Positions 9,890 to 20,060 of a stretch of 64,000 nt of DNA are shown in pieces. The notes under the pieces were generated by a model, which did no database searches, was not told where the DNA came from, and saw only the letters and a list, made by a program, of their open reading frames with translations. Position numbers and translations under genes: made by a program. The DNA lies in NCBI RefSeq assembly GCF_032854445.1, contig NC_088305.1, forward strand, positions 6,949,606-7,013,605, given 5' to 3'. How positions within the stretch are numbered: position 1 is the first letter of the stretch; each line of letters starts with the position of its first letter. The DNA is from Liolophura sinensis. Lineage: Eukaryota > Mollusca > Polyplacophora > Chitonida > Chitonidae.

Positions 9890-10732
9890 TTTTCATATTC
9901 TTCGTGAAGTGTTTGCGAGTTGAGTTGAATGCGCTTCTTTTTCACGAGATTCTTGGTCTGAGAATACTTATTAAGGAACATAAATCGTAGAGCACTTACT
10001 TTCGCATTTTGATGCGACAGTGACCATGCCACATCTGTGTGCTGATCAACGTCAAAGAGCCATGGGCACATTGAGGCAGGTTGGAACGTCTCGCGTTGTG
10101 GTCCTCATGGGTCCAGCATACTTCTGCTCCACTGCTTCACCACTACGAGCGGACGCCCTCGTGTGACGTCAAACCAAGACCGCTTCATTGTCAATTCACA
10201 TCGTCGGAATCGATCCCTGCAAGCAGCCACTACAGCTCAAAACACAATTGGAACAACGAACCGACCCATCAGCACCAATACTGTACATTGCCAACTCAAC
10301 GATGCGGGTTTGCGTTACTGTCAACCTTATGTTGGTTTACGTTTGATTCCATGTTACAGACGCGCTCGACTTAAATGGGCCACAGGTCATCGGAACTGGC
10401 GCAATGGGCAATGGAAGAATATTGTCCTCGTCGATTTTGCATAAACGCCGTGGACGACCGTGTGAGGGCATGACGAAGTAGAGGTTAAAGGTTCAGTGAT
10501 CCATGCGTATTGTAGAATGACCGTTGGGGAGAGCCGTCAATCATGCTTTGGAGAGCAATCTGTTGAGGACGTCATGTTCCGCCTGTGATCTTCCAAAACA
10601 CTCGGCAGGGATCTGGTAGAGGCGTCACGACGCATCGCTACGTCGATGAAGTGTTGTACCTGTACTATTTTTATTTTTTGATTGAAGACACAATCTTGTT
10701 CTACAGCAAGATAATGCAAGAGCGGTGTATAA
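9890..10732 (+). mobile_element. Tc1/mariner transposon remnant in intron 2 of copy A
   Basis: Lies between the rearranged intron piece and the point where unit homology resumes (AGTTTTATATGCCAGCACG, about 10733). The middle encodes part of a Tc1-type transposase (next entry). Further on, at about 10640-10720, a degraded YVDEVL-like text fits the later catalytic region. No terminal repeats identified. Confidence 0.7.
10151..10444 (+). pseudogene. Tc1-like transposase fragment
   Basis: About 98 codons are open from GRPRVTSNQDRFIV (the end of the DNA-binding region), through an HRRNRSLQAA helix, TVHCQLNDAGLRYCQP (second helix-turn-helix) and RRARLKWATGHRNW, up to the WKNIV position where the first catalytic DES motif normally follows; here the text ends in VDFA and a stop. 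Only the N-terminal half is readable, with no start codon. It resembles Tc1-like elements of animals. Confidence 0.8.
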
Positions 10733-11873
10733 AAGTTTTATATGCCAGCACGTATCAGTAAGAATTCGTAACAGAAGTGTAAATCAATAGCTGCAGCAAT
10801 TTGCAGTTTTGTGGAAGACGGCCGAGAAAATATTACAAAGAGTAATAGTTCTGGAAAGAAGGAAAAGCCTCCAGGATTCAACATGGAAGCTAGTTGATAA
10901 GTGCTGGACAATATGAATTAGATGAGGGTAAAAGAAAACACTGTCATTTGCCGGTAATGTGGACTCTTTCCTTACTCACTGCTGTTGCTGGCAGCACACA
11001 ACTGTGTGTTTGAAAGCTCCGGTAACATAATGAAGTATACTACATATTATTAGTTGATTAAAGACCATCCGAAGGGTGATCAATAGATGAAAACTGTACT
11101 GAGGTAACTGGCTTAGCTCAAGAATGTCATTAGTTGAAGTCAGGTAAGATAACATTTGGAGTCAGGTATACATGTAATATATATTATATAGTATTCAGTG
11201 ATCAACAAGTGAGTTTGACACACCCAAACCCATAGGCAGCTTTAAACTTTAAGGTATTTGTGCGAAACTCTAGAATTGTTGGTTATTGTTTGCTATCGGT
11301 TGGCTGAAACTGATTCAGCATATGAACCTGTATATCAAATAGGCATTCACTAATCCAGAATGACTACGATACATGGAGTATTCCTATCATTCAAAGTGTT
11401 CAATTCCAGCCTGCTGCCATATAAACAAACAATTTCTTGTAAACAGCCTTGGTTAACATAAGAACCCAGTACACCTCAATTTAAAACTACAGATTAAAAG
11501 TGAAATCTTTATCGCAAGGGCTTTTGACTACCATTGCGATGACTTCGCTGAAGCATTTTATTTCCAGTTGCCGTCTTACCAACACACAGCTGAAACTAAT
11601 TTCTGTCAATTTAGTGTAAACGTGAAATGTGATCACAACAGCCGCAGATTAAATCTGCCACAGTGAACATACATACCAAATAAGAAATCATTATCAGAAC
11701 CAGTTTGCCTTGAATTGCGATTACATCTGTCAGATATAATGACGATATTATCCATGTAACATAATATGCCGAAGTGATATAATACGATGAACTGCATCCC
11801 ACAAACAGCCCTTTACCAGGTAGTTCCCACAAATACAGTAGCCAGTCAAAACCATCCAATTTTGTCTCCCCAG
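10733..11873. other. Rest of intron 2, copy A
   Basis: Intron sequence aligning by eye with unit C (about 59411-60560, inverted) and partly with the D copy (about 14600-14900). No coding feature. A polypyrimidine tract and CCCCAG at 11868-11873 form the acceptor of exon 3. Confidence 0.7.
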
Positions 11874-12038
11874 GCCTGCAAAAGATTCACCTCCTGACGT
11901 CTCAGGCGCACTTTGAACTCCTCGTGGATATGAGAAGCTACACCCTGGGAACGGGTTACGCTTCCTACAGCAGATTCCGTGTGGCAGACGAGTCTCACAA
12001 CTTCCGGCTCTTACTGGGCACATTCAAGGGGAATGCCG
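11874..12038 (+). CDS. FReD gene copy A, exon 3
   Basis: A 165-base exon, phase 1 in and phase 1 out, between TCTCCCCAG and GTGAGT. It encodes GLQKIHLLTSQAHFELLVDM, then GTGYASYSRFRV and NFRLLLGTFKGNAG, the middle of the fibrinogen domain (the family's KIHxLT and YAxYxxFxV positions). Equal length in B (38183-38347) and C (59246-59410), both of which are also open. Confidence 0.93.
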
Positions 12039-12910
12039 GTGAGTTGACCGACATTTTGTCTGAAAAAAACATAGTCTTAAAAAATAAATTAAAAAACAAA
12101 ACATATCAACTAAAATCAGGCAAAAATTTGCCCTGAAAAGTTGCAACTAAATGTGATAAATTGCTCATCAGTTGGCGACTGTAGGAATCATGGTGGAAAA
12201 ACTCTGGGCAAAAGGTGGAAGGAGAGCGACCAAAATTATAAGCGTCAAATATTCTTGGTGAAAGAAAAAAGTATATTGGGCGGAAAGAAAAATATAGTCA
12301 CACACTGTGGTGGTTGTCGAGGTAGGGGAGGGGAGGGGGTGGTGGATAATTTTCCTCAAAACTGAAAAGACTGGCCGACACCCTAAGTAGGCATACTCTA
12401 ACAATGGGTCTGAATTTTGACGTCACAATGGCAATAGGCCAATGTATGACTGGTTTATAGACATCACGAATACATGTAGTAGGCATTAGAAAGGCCAATA
12501 ATGTTTCTAAATCAGCCTATGTAGACCTATGCATGCTCGCTATTCATTCCGAATATATCAATATATTCATCACTTCTGGTCATCTTTGATGTTTTTATGT
12601 TAGATCATATCATGTGATATACACTGTACGTGTGTCACCAGCGATACCCTGACCACATACAGCATTAAAATGTCTATGTTAAGACATTTGACGCTAACTT
12701 ATACAGTCGCTTCGACCGTTTAATTTTGATCACCCAATTTTGCTGGTAGAGGCAAGTCTGTATAGTCGCTGGTGACCAACTTTTTGTTTTGGACTTATCG
12801 ACCAGATCCTTCTCACAGTAAGCACGAATTAAATGAATAAATCCAGTCAATCTGAGCTGTGCAATAGTCTATGTGTCTACAGATTTTGAGTCATTTTTTT
12901 GTTCTCTCAG
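12039..12910. other. Intron 3, copy A
   Basis: An 872-base intron with GT-AG ends. It holds no gene. Units B and C have equivalents of similar size (about 740 and 1110 bp). Confidence 0.8.
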
Positions 12911-13173
12911 GTGACTCCATGGCTTACCACAACGGCTTGGAGTTTTCCACATATGACCGAGATAACGACTATTACAACCTGAACTGTGCAGTGAGATATG
13001 ATGGGGCATGGTGGTACAATAGTTGCCATCACAGTAATCTGAATGGGCTGTATGTTCATGTGCAAGAGAAGTCCACCCCAAATACTTCATCAGTCACGTG
13101 GCACCGTTGGTCGTCTAAATATCTCCCTCTTCAGTTCAGCGAGATGAAGATACGCCCGGTCAACATCGATTAA
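12911..13173 (+). CDS. FReD gene copy A, exon 4 (end of domain and stop)
   Basis: Follows TTGTTCTCTCAG. It encodes GDSMAYHNGLEFSTYDRDND, the calcium-site loop, then NCAVRYDGAWWYNSCHHSNLNG with the second disulfide pair, and ends FSEMKIRPVNID before TAA at 13171-13173. The four exons add up to 677 bases, about 225 codons including the stop, a complete fibrinogen domain. The calcium loop here reads D-R-D-N-D, as in typical members; B and C have D-R-D-K-D. Copy A is the only one without a break in the four exons. Without an N-terminal exon the protein's location is inferred from the family (secreted). Confidence 0.93.
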
Positions 13174-13465
13174 ATAGACGATGCTCGTGATTGTTTGTAA
13201 GTTATGGGCGAAGACAGGTCAATAATTCGTAGTAGTTGTTCCTTTTTAACTTTCACTTGATCTGTCCTCTTTGTTTTTCTCTTCCTGTTGTTGACCTTTT
13301 CAAATGATTCAAAAACAAAAAATGTCTAATAACTGAATATGACTTATGTTACATTTTATCCTATTAGTGGGGGAAATTTCGGACTGCAGAAACATATGAC
13401 ACCGTAGGGCTGATCACAATATGCCCAATGACTAGTCAATCATTTCCAAACTATTTTAATTTTCA
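13174..13465. other. 3' flank of copy A
   Basis: Conserved flank shared with unit B (about 36940-37180), unit C (about 57722-57866) and the flank of D (15081-15290). It probably includes the 3' UTR; no clear polyadenylation signal could be tied to the gene. Confidence 0.55.
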
Positions 13466-14157
13466 AATTGGAGGGATATTGAAAAATATGGTGCATGAAG
13501 TGACTCAACCGTTATTAGTTTTCAGTGTTGCAGGGAACAGAGTCGATTTTCTGGGCATGAAATCCCAGTCAACAGTTAAATCATTAGACTGTGAATAATT
13601 TTCAGGTAAACTTCAATTGTAGGTTTTTCACTCGCACTTTAATTGGAACTGTTCAAGAAACTATTATGTCGAATAATAAACCTAAATGTTTAGGTAGAGT
13701 TAGAAATGATTGCGGCGCAACAGACACTCGTGTGCCAGTCGTCAACCAATAAGGAAGTTCCAGGACGTTCCAGGTCAATAATCACAAAGTATATTCCGCA
13801 AAACGACGAATAACAGAAACCACCAAAGAACTAAGGATGTATACAAAGTACGAAAATAGGATGGAATTATTCAAATAGAAGCAGTGAACAGTTTTCAATG
13901 ATGTTGGAAAGACGCAAGGTATGTTCTAGGCGACTGAGTGAAATCATTATTCATATCTTTTACCGTCCTTCCATATCAGTTGTAGATAACAAGATATATA
14001 TCGCGATTGCGCTCTCATTGCAACTGTTCATGTAGCTCACAGATCGCTAAACTTTTGTCCATAATTTCCAACAGCACTATTGAAAAAGTGTAAAATCTTA
14101 AAAAGGGCGTTTGATAGAGTGTCTTTGAAACATTACTTTTGAGCCGTTAGCTTATTT

Positions 14158-14214
<57 letters not shown>

Positions 14215-14926
14215 TTACATATACGGTAATTTACTGTCAGCATCACACGCATTGCTTTCCAGTGAAGTGACCTTGTCAAGAAAACTAAAATAATGTGATG
14301 CAAAGCAAGATTTCGAGCGTTTGTAGCAAAACCATGCATTACATGAAAAAGTTAAAACCGGACTCGTCTGGAGCAGGCCAAATTACATCCAACTACATGC
14401 TTTTTATTTCAAAATGGAAAAATAGGTCACCATGTGACTTGAGAACTCTGAGGCGAGCTTAATCTCTTTGGAGCCGAAATAAGTAAATTTCTTAAACTGT
14501 ATAGCCCCGTGAAGTGTTCTCATGTATTTTAAATCTCATGGGAATCCGACAAACGTTTCTGCAGATTTCCATATACACCCAACATGGCGAATAAGTAAAA
14601 GTTTTATATGCCAGCACTTAGCAGTAAGATGTTGTAATAACCGTATAAATGAATAACAGCAGCGATTTGCAGTTGTGTAGAAAAAGGCCAAGGAAGAACT
14701 AAAAAGTATAATAATCCTGGTAAGAGGAATAAACTTCTGGCATTCAGCTTCGAAGCTTGTTGATAAGTGATGTGCCTGTTGGTGAACAAAGAGTTGATCA
14801 CCACTGGTTGACTGTGGACAATATGAATTAGATGAGAGTAAAACCAAAGACTGACATTTGCCGGTAATGTGAACTCTTTTCTTACTCACCGCTGTTGCTG
14901 AGGTAATTTCTAAGAATATTTCCTTA
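13466..14926 (+). repeat. Partial duplicate D: intron 2 sequence without Polinton or Tc1
   Basis: From about 13466 the text matches intron 2 of copies A (from about 4868) and B (about 39960 down to 38580). The place where the Polinton sits in A reads through here (CAAAACGACGAATAACAG at about 13799). Exon 3 is absent: intron text passes directly into the second half of an exon 4 copy at about 14927. No other gene. Confidence 0.7.
14161..14213. repeat. (AT)n microsatellite
   Basis: About 26 AT units in the D copy. It stands where other copies have a segment of intron 2 (the GTGTGGAGTCAGAAATTC piece), so it may mark a deletion point. Confidence 0.97.
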
Positions 14927-15080
14927 CTCACAGTAATCTAAATGGGCTGTATGTTCATGTGTAAGAGAGTTCAAAGGTAAATAGTTCATCAGTCATTGGT
15001 ATTGGTGGTACCATTGGTCGTCTAATTATCTCCCTCTTCAGTTCAGCGAGATGAAGATACGCCTGATGAAAATCAACTAA
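14927..15080 (+). pseudogene. FReD exon 4 fragment (copy D), broken
   Basis: Begins inside exon 4 at the text for SNLNGLYVHV and runs to the usual end (TAA at 15078-15080). A TAA follows HV at once, and a small insertion (GGTATTGGTGGTACC region) shifts the frame. No acceptor or first half exists. This is a relic of an unequal exchange between FReD units. Confidence 0.85.
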
Positions 15081-15295
15081 ATAGACGATACACGTGATTG
15101 TTTATAAGTTATGGGCGAAGAGAGGTCAATAATTCGTAGTAATTGTCCCTTTTGAACTTTCCCTTGATCTTTCTTATGTTATATTTTATCATTTTAGTGG
15201 GATAAATTTCGGACTGCAGAAATATAACATGCCCTATAGCTGATCACAATATGTCCGATGACTAGGCAACCACATGCGAACTATCTCAATTTTTA

Positions 15296-15471
15296 AAGGA
15301 GAAAACACAAAACTGATGATAACTTTTTCGATGAAACTATTTACGACTTATCAGTCTTTTCTGTAGTGGAGATAGCATTCGTAATTGTAGATTTTTAACA
15401 CAGAATGAAGGAAACGCGAGCGTCGAGTTCATTCTTTTTCAAGAACCTAGAGTTACTAGTGTTTTCTCCTA
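15296..15471. mobile_element. Small TIR element (MITE), unit A copy
   Basis: The inverted ends AGGAGAAAACAC (15298) and GTGTTTTCTCCT (ending 15470) face each other across about 175 bases. The same element lies at about 36765-36915 in B and 56880-57040 in C, in the same place relative to the gene, so it is older than the duplications. No coding capacity. Confidence 0.7.
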
Positions 15472-15892
15472 CTTACAAGACACCATAGACCAATGCAATA
15501 ATTGCAAATTTTTTTTCCAGGAACTGACAGTTTATGTTTGTGCATAACAATACAGACACTAGGAGAATGCGGTTATCCAGATTTCCGTGGAATATCTTTA
15601 AACGGATACCCTTCGTATAAAATAAATTTGGCATGTGAAGCTGCGTAATTGTTGTGCCTCCAGCTTGTCATGTTGGTACACAGTTGAATGCATCAGTATA
15701 AGGGGACATAAATTTCGTGAGCCAAAGTCTGTGGATGCGCAAATCCAGCCACGCATGAAAGAAGATTAGTTTCCTTCGCCCGGAGATGAAGGCCTTTTAG
15801 ATCTCAAGAGGAATGGAATCCGGTTAGACACTGAATTGACGTCATTACAAACGTGTAAAGTCGTCTTAAAGGAGAAAGTGTTACGATCATCC
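15472..15892. other. Unit flank, no gene
   Basis: Shared in inverted form with B (about 36500-36765) and C (about 56480-56880). Short frames here have no recognisable content. Confidence 0.5.
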
Positions 15893-15990
15893 CGGTTAGC
15901 TTAGTGAGGTATTAGAAATGATTTAGAGCCTTGTTATTCGAGGGTTCGAATCCCGCTCTATCGTACGCCAAACGAAAGAGCGCTAAGGTG
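15893..15990 (+). repeat. tRNA-like SINE piece (unit A)
   Basis: TTAGCTTAGTGAGG resembles an A box and GGGTTCGAATCCC a B box, 40-odd bases apart. The T-arm stem has a mismatch and no good acceptor stem closes around it, so it is better read as a tRNA-derived repeat than a tRNA gene. Copies are at about 35990-36090 (B) and 55975-56080 (C), on the minus strand. Confidence 0.55.
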
Positions 15991-17030
15991 GTACAAGTTT
16001 TCATCACTGAAACCGCTAAAAGTGTGGATTCTTGAAAACTAATCAGCTGATCAGATAAGAGCCTAACGTCACATTTGTCGTTTAACAAACAGAGGAGTAT
16101 ATCCATACCTTCACGTCACACCAGTAAAGCACAACTTTACTGTATCCCAAACATCCCACAAATCCCCATACAAAGCTCGCTTTATTGCGGGGTCGAGAAG
16201 CTGTACCCCCGAACTTGTATCTCCTTTCTTAACAAAGGCTCTACAAGAAGATCTGTGTCTTCAACAAAGACACTGCAAGAAGAAGTCATTTTGAAATAAG
16301 TACTGTTGTGCAATTGCCCAAAATTCAGGCGTCAGCTTTGTGTGGGTTCTTCAAAACTCCAAACGTCTCACGGAAGAACCGGAGGCTCATATACGCGTAC
16401 AGTGTAAGGACATCGTTATCCTACTATTCTGCACAGAAATTTAATTGACAGAATTTCATTATATCTATTGTTTAACCCTATCAAAGCAATTACAGACTTC
16501 CTGTGGGCTATTCCCACACGTCTCTCCTTCCATTACTTGCAACAGTTGTCATTACATGAAATACGTTTTGTTACAGGAAGTTGTTGATGATGCGTACAGA
16601 ATTCTGAAGACACTTCAGTTTTGCGTTGTTTTAATGTGAATGAAATTCTTTTGTACAGCTTAATGTTACTGTATATTAAATGTTAGGACATTACAGCATT
16701 TTAAGTAATTGTAAACCAGTGACGTCTAATAAATTGCAATTACCATCACTGCATTTGTGTACCTAATTCTACTTAAGCCATTGTGCTATGAGCGTGTAAT
16801 TTGCTACTATTTAACCATTGACATGAACAGAATAAAAACACTTTTATAACTGAGGGAAATTGACAGTTCGTATTTTATCGGTTATGTGTGACCATTTGCC
16901 TCCTATCACACAGTTGTCGTCGCTCTAGCTTTATTCTCTATGGTCTAAATCTTTAATAATGTGTCATATAGATGAAGTATTTTAAGTACTTTTTGGGGAT
17001 TCCCTCTTAACACAAAGTTGTATTTTCGAT
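15991..17030. other. Unit flank with a short direct repeat, no gene
   Basis: Holds sequence shared with B (35180-35990) and C (55170-55975). About 16215-16290 has two imperfect copies of a roughly 30-base repeat that is expanded in C (55705-55855). The frames 16075-16299 and 16445-16639 show no domain. Confidence 0.5.
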
Positions 17031-17300
17031 GGCGTTAGTGCTCCTGAACACGGCAGCAAACATATCCTTGTTGACTGGGTGAACTATTGTCCGGCGATGC
17101 TGTCATTACTTAACGTGTATATATATGTGTCATAAAAACATCATAGTTTTCGGGTTGTAGCTAAAGTTTAGATCTTTTCACCTGTCCGTCTGTTTTTAGT
17201 TTATTTTGGAATATTGTTAGATCAAAACCAGTTTACTGTTTCCTGATGTTCCCACCACGGTAAGTCTTGGCCGACTTGACCTTAAGCCATAGTCATTCAT
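17031..17300 (+). mobile_element. LINE 3'-end fragment
   Basis: Matches the 3' end of the I/Nimb-like LINE: a CATATCCTTGTTGACTG-like text, GATGCTGTCATTA, and an ending with an imperfect (ATTC) tail near 17295. The same old fragment is in B (about 34725-35015, inverted) and C (about 54900-55030). Confidence 0.7.
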
Positions 17301-18530
17301 TATTTCATTATCCCCCTCGAATGGCTTTATAATAACATTCACATTGCCAGCAGCATTGTACAACTCCTCTCCTGTTTAAGCTGGTTTAGTGCTTGCAGCT
17401 CTGTCCCCTTTTGTCCTTCTCCTCGCTTAACGATCTCTTCCGTGCTCATCCTTTTCTCGTGGAAGAAACTACAGAGAAACCTATGCTGTTATTTACACCA
17501 TTGTCCTAATTAGGCATCCTGGTTTTCCTCCACAGCTAAATCTAATAAATCTAAATGCAAAAGACAGGGAAGATTAATAGACAAAACGTTACCGTTATAC
17601 ATGTAGACACATAGAATAGCCTTGGTACGAGTCAAAGCCGGAGATAAGACGTCAGAAGACTGGAGAGGCACGTAGTGCAATTACAGTGCCACTATAAATT
17701 TAATACACGAATCAGATTAAGTACAGATATGTCATACATCGGGATGGCAGGGCAATGAAGATCGTTCCAGGCACCACCAGCACACAGACTGGTCCACCAA
17801 CGATAACCCGAAACACAACAACACGTTAAGATCTTGAAATTTAGAAAATGGTTCTTATTTTTTGGTATCTCAAGTATTTTACAGCGAACATATGTATGTA
17901 AAATGCTTAAAAAAACTTATGTAGACTGCAAGCCAAAGTGGTCGAACACAATTAAAGCTGCCACTATACACTTAGGTGCTAAGGGAGATAACCACCTCTT
18001 AGCTACCGGTCCTGTCAATGTTATACCTCTCTATGTTTAGGAAAGTAATGCTTTTTGTACATCAATGACGGCGTAATGAGCGGAGGGAATAACAGTTCGT
18101 TTCCGTTACGACGACGGAATGAGGTATTTGTCCTTCTAATTTTAACTGGAAGTTAAATAACCAACTAGACAGACCGATGAAGATCAACTTCAATCTAACA
18201 AATGAACACTGGTAGCTGTGGATTGCACGTAATGTATAATGCGGGATGCCGAGTATTGGATTGGGAGATACATCAACTTTTACCAAGTCTATACTTTCGA
18301 TTTAAGGATAATCCCGCAAGTTGTGAAGACTGGAAAATCCATGGTGCCTCTAAAACACAGCAAACACAAATGGTTCGAGGATATTCCCGTTGAAGATAGT
18401 GGTCAAATTATCTGAAAATAAATAACCAGCCAGTATACAGTCTTGCGTGGCATAAAATCTTTGCACTACAAAGGTAAAAGGGGTGAAAGAAGAGCAAAAT
18501 TAAATGGCTTGCCTTTTCATATTACTAATA
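17301..18530. other. Unit flank, no gene
   Basis: Shared in pieces with B (32945-34720, inverted) and C (52410-54650). Unit A lacks about 700 bases present in B and C around a Tc1 C-terminal fragment. The frames 17834-18040 and 18202-18393 have no recognisable domain. Confidence 0.5.
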
Positions 18531-18534
18531 TTTA

Positions 18535-18860
18535 GGAAAGGTAACAAATGGATGTACAGACAATACATTACAACATACCGTTCCTAGTATTTATATTTAC
18601 TTAAATATATGTACCCTGGATTGTACAAAGCCAGTCTAAATAAGTTGTGTTTGCTTGGCGTTTACCTTGTAAGCCTTCATCAACCGCCTGTTATGTATAG
18701 GCTTAAGTCTCTTTGTCCACGTGAATTTCCACTTCCAACGTTCCAGCCTTGGAAACTGCTCTTCAGTTCGTCCTTGAACTCTTTGTTCACGGACAAGTCT
18801 AGAGGTTGGAACATAAATGTTGTTCCGCATCAGTTTTGCCAGTAAACTTTCTCAGTGATG
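18535..18860 (-). mobile_element. Pogo/Tigger-like DNA transposon fragment (unit A)
   Basis: On the minus strand at about 18755-18815 the text reads LDLSVNKEFKDELKSSFQGW, the signature just before the third catalytic acid of pogo-type DDE transposases, after a broken CNHLC-like lead. The rest is out of frame. The same fragment occurs in unit C at 52040-52440 and, with an internal deletion, at 23145-23340. Confidence 0.65.
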
Positions 18861-19149
18861 TGGCTTAAATGCAGGTTAAATAAAAGTTTGTCAATGACGT
18901 CATTTCCGAAAGTTTCCATGTATCGATGGAACATATGTAGAAAATATCGGGGTTGTTAAAAGATATAACATTTTTTCATGTGTCCTTTAACAATGCTAAA
19001 TTCGCCATATAGTAATGCAGCATATGATGGGCGGTTCATCTCTGTAACAAGCCTAATATATCCTTAAGTGCTTTTGGTAGTTTGAAATTTGTGTGTAAAA
19101 CTTATTCAGCATTAAGGACATCGGTTTTACATCCGTTTATATTCGCCCA
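18861..19149. other. Unit flank, no gene
   Basis: AT-rich, aligned by eye with 48900-49155 in inverted orientation, for example GTGTCCTTTAACAATG against its complement. This shows that the A/C duplication continues past the pogo fragment. Confidence 0.6.
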
Positions 19150-19290
19150 TGCTGTTTTCCTCTCCGGTCCGTACGTGATCACAGGTGCGAATGGTCGTGG
19201 GGTTCAACCGGACTCTGCCCGGTTTCTCCTACCATTAGTAAAATATTCTTGAGTAAGGCGTAAAACACCAATAAGATAAAATCAAATAAT
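19150..19290 (+). repeat. SINE type 1, body and tail
   Basis: The text from CCTCTCCGGTCCGTACG to TAAAACACCAATAAGATAAA is the 3' half of the tRNA-derived SINE on the plus strand; the tRNA-like head is missing. Confidence 0.65.
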
Positions 19291-19390
19291 AATGTGCAAT
19301 AAATTCAGTTTTATTTTGTCTATATAAATTTTCTCAAAATTTCCTCTAAACTCAGTGTGTCACATATTATATGTGAGTAACGGAAGACCT

Positions 19391-19635
19391 TGTTATTTGA
19401 TTGGTGTTTCAGGCCGCACTCAAGAGTATTTCAGTTATACAACAGCGGCCAGCATTATGGCGGAAGGAAATAGGAACCATTCACAGGTTGCTAGCAGACC
19501 TACCCACGTGGCCTACGGCTAGAGAGGAATCCGGTCAGAGCTGGTCTTGAACTCACAGCGACCGCATTTGTGAGAGGGTTCTGGGTCATTGCGCCACGCT
19601 GGTGGGCTAACCACCTCGGTGACGTCGCCGAAAAC
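19391..19635 (-). repeat. SINE type 1, full-length copy
   Basis: Minus strand: a tRNA-like head at the right (B-box-like GTTCAAGACC read from the minus strand near 19545; A-box-like text near 19610), a body with CAGCATTATGG, and a tail AACACCAATCAAATAA at 19391-19410. The equivalent copy in C (48175-48765) is split by a second SINE. Confidence 0.75.
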
Positions 19636-19972
19636 TTATTTTTACTTATTCGTTTCCTCTTTTGACACAAGGTATGACCCATTGCAGTTAAGTTGTATCT
19701 ACGCATAGTGTCTTGGGCACTGTCATTTAAGGCCCGACATCGTTGGTGGTCAGTTAAACTCTTCGTAGGAAAGACTCTACTGTGTTCATATATACACACA
19801 AAAAAACGCTTTCCAAAGAATTTTTACACAATAAAAATTATATGTATATTAATCCATTTAAAGTTTAACTGGAGGCTGAACGATTCTTCACTGAAAATAA
19901 TTGACAAACTAATCATTTATGAATTTCCTCATACATGCTCATTTTCTGTTTTTTAAAACAGTCATATGGTGG

Positions 19973-19975
<3 letters not shown>
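19636..19975. other. Boundary region of unit A, no gene
   Basis: The similarity to unit C (48040-48175) fades within the first 60 bases. The frame 19693-19956 has no recognisable domain. Confidence 0.45.

Positions 19976-20058
<83 letters not shown>
19976..20058. repeat. (AT)n microsatellite
   Basis: About 41 AT units. It forms the edge of the LINE at 20059-23143 and stands where the LINE's 3' half should be. Confidence 0.97.

Positions 20059-20060
<2 letters not shown>

Noticed and set aside
14133-14339. Frame with a Tyr-Ile repeat
   Set aside because: Produced by the (AT)n microsatellite; the same holds for the frames at 19913-20146.
15893-15990. tRNA gene candidate
   Set aside because: It has A-box and B-box-like text, but the T-stem has a mismatch and no acceptor stem closes; related copies are present in all three units, as expected for a SINE.
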